Source: Acidimicrobiales bacterium (lineage in GTDB: Bacteria > Actinomycetota > Acidimicrobiia > Acidimicrobiales > RAAP-2). Taken from it: a stretch of DNA of 6,657 nt. The DNA lies in NCBI GenBank assembly GCA_030044045.1, contig JASHWO010000296.1, positions 1 through 6,657 of the forward strand, given 5' to 3'. A model generated the notes under the pieces. It saw only the letters and a program-made list of their open reading frames with translations, was not told the DNA's origin and ran no database searches. This document shows positions 4,917-6,657 of the stretch, one piece after another. Numbering within the stretch: the first letter of the stretch is position 1; each line of letters begins with the position of its first letter. Both the position numbers and the translations under genes were made by a program.

Positions 4917-5161
4917 GACCTGCTGATGACGGTGGGCACCTGAGCGGCAACGTTCGATGCGCGGCGCATCCTCGGCGACGGCCGGGTTGAGGGCGGAGGA
5001 CGACGGCCGACGGCGTTGGTCACAGCGCCGGTCATCATGACCGGGACCGTGCACCGACCGATGGAACTCACTGACCTTGGCGGCCGCGCTGGAGCACTGG
5101 GGCAGGTTCCATGAACTTCAGCACCGTGGGGACGTGATGGGTGCCTCCGCCGGGCAGCGGA
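4917..5161. other. Intergenic region without a convincing gene
   Basis: These bases separate the divergent SecD-like and thioredoxin genes. The minus-strand frame of the SecD-like gene stays open to 5054, but its extra residues are Arg/Ser/His-rich and show no domain, so I leave them out. I see no RNA gene, repeat array or strong hairpin. It must carry the promoters of both flanking genes. Confidence 0.5.
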
Positions 5162-5167
5162 TAGGGT
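5162..5167 (+). promoter_or_regulatory. -10-like box directly before the thioredoxin gene
   Basis: TAGGGT (5162-5167) fits the actinobacterial TANNNT pattern and ends seven bases before the ATG at 5175, the spacing expected for a leaderless mRNA. No Shine-Dalgarno sequence stands before the ATG (CGTCCCG). No clear -35 is visible. Confidence 0.45.
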
Positions 5168-5174
5168 CGTCCCG

Positions 5175-5879
5175 ATGGCCGACGTGACCGACGCCACGTT
5201 CCAGCAGGCGGTGATCGACCGCTCGGCGACCGTGCCGGTGGTGGTGGACCTCTGGGCACCGTGGTGCGGCCCCTGCAAGACGCTCGGGCCCGTCCTGGAG
5301 GCCGTGGTGGCCCGCACCGGCGGGGCGGTCGAGCTGGCCAAGGTGAACGTCGACGAGAACCCCCAGGTGGCCGCCACGTTCCAGGTGCAGTCCATCCCGG
5401 CCGTGTTCGCCCTGCGCGAGGGGAAGGTGGTGGACGGCTTCGTCGGCGCCCTCCCCGAGGCCCAGGTGGAGGAGTTCGTCCGCCGCCTGGCTCCCCCGCC
5501 GAGCGAGGCCGACACCCTGGCCGCGGCCGGTGACGAGGCGTCGCTCCGCAAGGCCCTGGAGCTCCAGCCGGACCACCCGGTCGCCATCGTCGGCCTGGCC
5601 CGCCTCCTGGTCGACCAGGGTGACCCCGAGGACGCCCTGGCCCTGCTGGCCCGGATCCCCGAGACGGCCGAGACCCGGGCCGTGGCCGCCGCGGCCCGCT
5701 TGGCCGACCGGGACGTGTCGGTGGGCCCGGACGTGGACTCGCTGCTCGACTCGCTGCTGGAGCGGGTCCGCGACGACGAGGCGGCCCGCCGGGAGCTGCT
5801 GGACGTGCTGGAGACGTTGGGCCCCGACGATCCCCGCACGGCGCGGTACCGCAAGGCCCTGGCCTCCCGGCTCTTCTAG
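5175..5879 (+). CDS. YbbN-like thioredoxin with TPR-like C-terminal region
   Basis: A 234-residue protein. Residues 1-107 form a thioredoxin domain: VVVDLWAPWCGPCKTLGP contains the active site W30-C31-G32-P33-C34, VNVDENPQVAATFQV follows, and the cis-proline is P75 in SIPAVF. Residues from about 109 onward are helical pairs (EASLRKALELQPDHPVAIVG, ARLLVDQGDPEDALALLARI, a final RRELLDVLETLG) typical of the tetratricopeptide-like tail of YbbN/CnoX co-chaperones. In E. coli YbbN the first active-site cysteine is absent (SxxC), while this protein keeps a full CGPC and should be a redox-active thiol-disulfide protein in the cytoplasm. There is no signal peptide. It probably assists folding or protects oxidised clients. 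The FolP2-like gene starts 17 bases downstream on the same strand, so the two may be cotranscribed. Confidence 0.9.
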   Translation: MADVTDATFQQAVIDRSATVPVVVDLWAPWCGPCKTLGPVLEAVVARTGGAVELAKVNVDENPQVAATFQVQSIPAVFALREGKVVDGFVGALPEAQVEEFVRRLAPPPSEADTLAAAGDEASLRKALELQPDHPVAIVGLARLLVDQGDPEDALALLARIPETAETRAVAAAARLADRDVSVGPDVDSLLDSLLERVRDDEAARRELLDVLETLGPDDPRTARYRKALASRLF

Positions 5880-5896
5880 GGATCCCGGGGGTCCTG

Positions 5897-6657
5897 GTGC
5901 ACCTGGAGATGGGAGGGCGGCGCTACGACCTGGCCCACCGGGCCCTGGTGATGGGCGTGCTGAACCGCACCCCGGACTCCTTCTACGACCGGGGCGCCAC
6001 CTTCGCCCTCGACGCCCTGCTGGCCCGGGCGGAGGGGCTGGCGGCCGACGGCGCCGACATCCTCGACGTGGGCGGGGTGAAGGCCGGCCCGGGGCCGGAG
6101 GTCACCGAGGCCGAGGAGCTGGACCGGGTGGTGCCGGCCGTCGAGGCGCTGGCCCGGCGGTTCGACGTGCCGGTCTCCGTCGACACCTGGCGGGCGTCGG
6201 TGGCCGCCGCCGCTTACGAGGCCGGCGCGGTGGTGGGCAACGACATCAGCGGCTTCGCCGACCCCGACTACCTGCCGGTGGCGGCCAAGGCCGGGGCGAC
6301 GGTGGTGGCCACCCACATCCGGCTGGCCCCCCGGGTGCCCGACCCCGAGCCGGTGTACGGGGACCTGGTGGGGGAGGTGGCCGGCTTCCTGGTCGCCCGG
6401 GCCGAGTGGGCCCGGGCCGCCGGGATCCCGGCCGAGCGGATCGTGCTCGACGCCGGCCTGGACCTGGGCAAGACGGCCGAGCAGTCGCTGGCCCTGCTGC
6501 GGGCGTCGGACCGGCTGGCCGCGCTCGGCTACCCGCTGCTCCTGTCGGCCTCCAACAAGACCTTCCTCGGCGTGCTCCTCGGGCTGGAGATCGGCGAGCG
6601 CCGGGAGGCGTCGCTGGCCGCGGCGGCGCTGGGGGTGACCTTGGGCTGCCGGCTGTT
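5897..6657 (+). CDS. folP2: FolP2-type dihydropteroate synthase paralogue, 3' end outside the window
   Basis: About 253 residues of a TIM-barrel pterin-binding protein, open to the window edge. Near the start it has VMGVLNRTPDSFYDRGATF (the NxTPDSF signature), then GADILDVGGVKAGPG, SVDTWRA, GNDISG, LDAGLDLGKT and LLSASNKTFLGVLLG (6542-6577). These are the dihydropteroate synthase motifs, but in the version I know from mycobacterial FolP2 (Rv1207): VKAGPG replaces the canonical 'ESTRPG' pABA-site loop and SNK replaces SRK. Mycobacterium leprae FolP2 was reported to lack synthase activity, so this protein may not make dihydropteroate. In mycobacteria folP2 lies beside gpgS of glucosylglycerate/methylglucose lipopolysaccharide synthesis; that neighbour would be beyond the window. 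GTG 5897 is preferred, with a GGGGG run five bases upstream; ATG 5909 is an alternative. Confidence 0.87.
   Translation, partial: MHLEMGGRRYDLAHRALVMGVLNRTPDSFYDRGATFALDALLARAEGLAADGADILDVGGVKAGPGPEVTEAEELDRVVPAVEALARRFDVPVSVDTWRASVAAAAYEAGAVVGNDISGFADPDYLPVAAKAGATVVATHIRLAPRVPDPEPVYGDLVGEVAGFLVARAEWARAAGIPAERIVLDAGLDLGKTAEQSLALLRASDRLAALGYPLLLSASNKTFLGVLLGLEIGERREASLAAAALGVTLGCRL

Noticed and set aside
4901..4930. Resemblance to the end of vapC (TGGTCGTGC then CCTGCTGATG, as at 3464-3480), perhaps a vapC remnant
   Set aside because: The matches are short and interrupted, with no upstream PIN-domain trace; chance is enough.
1..6657. tRNA, rRNA, CRISPR arrays, transposases or integrases
   Set aside because: I found no repeat-spacer pattern, no cloverleaf candidate and no recombinase motifs on either strand.

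Overview
The window is high-GC DNA with strong G/C preference at third codon positions, GTG starts, -10-like TANNNT boxes placed directly in front of start codons, and actinobacterial gene families (a PAC2 protein, a FolP2-like dihydropteroate synthase paralogue, a VapBC pair that starts in overlap). The first 86 bases end a surface protein built from the 'FGDAxFYGSxGGxxLNxPIVGM' repeat, which I associate with Acidimicrobiia and related Actinomycetota. My best guess is an acidimicrobiial or similar uncultured actinobacterium; this is inference, since no rRNA is present.

Layout. 1-86: 3' end of the repeat protein. 87-456: no intact gene, but a hairpin (259-278), an 88-bp remnant of the PAC2 gene's 3' region (316-403), and a palindromic putative operator (418-435). 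457-1759 (+): an accessory module of an XRE/HipB-type DNA-binding protein, a damaged middle gene whose reading frame shifts at two homopolymer runs, and a DUF6036-type nucleotidyltransferase joined by a TGATG overlap. It resembles a toxin-antitoxin or abortive-infection cassette that is decaying or carries sequencing errors. 1797-2738 (-): intact PAC2 gene, convergent with the module; its tail matches the 316-403 remnant, so the module lies between two direct copies of that sequence.

2808-3477 (+): a VapB-like antitoxin and PIN-domain VapC toxin, with a perfect 10-bp-arm inverted repeat over the promoter. 3478-3680: hairpins between convergent genes. 3681-4916 (-): a divergent gene, less GC-rich in places, encoding a single-pass membrane protein whose extracytoplasmic part resembles the first large periplasmic (P1) domain of SecD but which lacks SecD's multi-helix membrane channel. 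This is the most unusual gene here. 4917-5174: no convincing gene, apart from a promoter-like box before the next one.

5175-6657 (+): ordinary chromosomal genes, a YbbN-like thioredoxin with a TPR-like C-terminal region followed after 17 bases by a FolP2-type dihydropteroate synthase paralogue that runs off the window. The segment thus reads as stable chromosome at both ends, with accessory toxin-antitoxin-like modules and a SecD-P1-like orphan in between.
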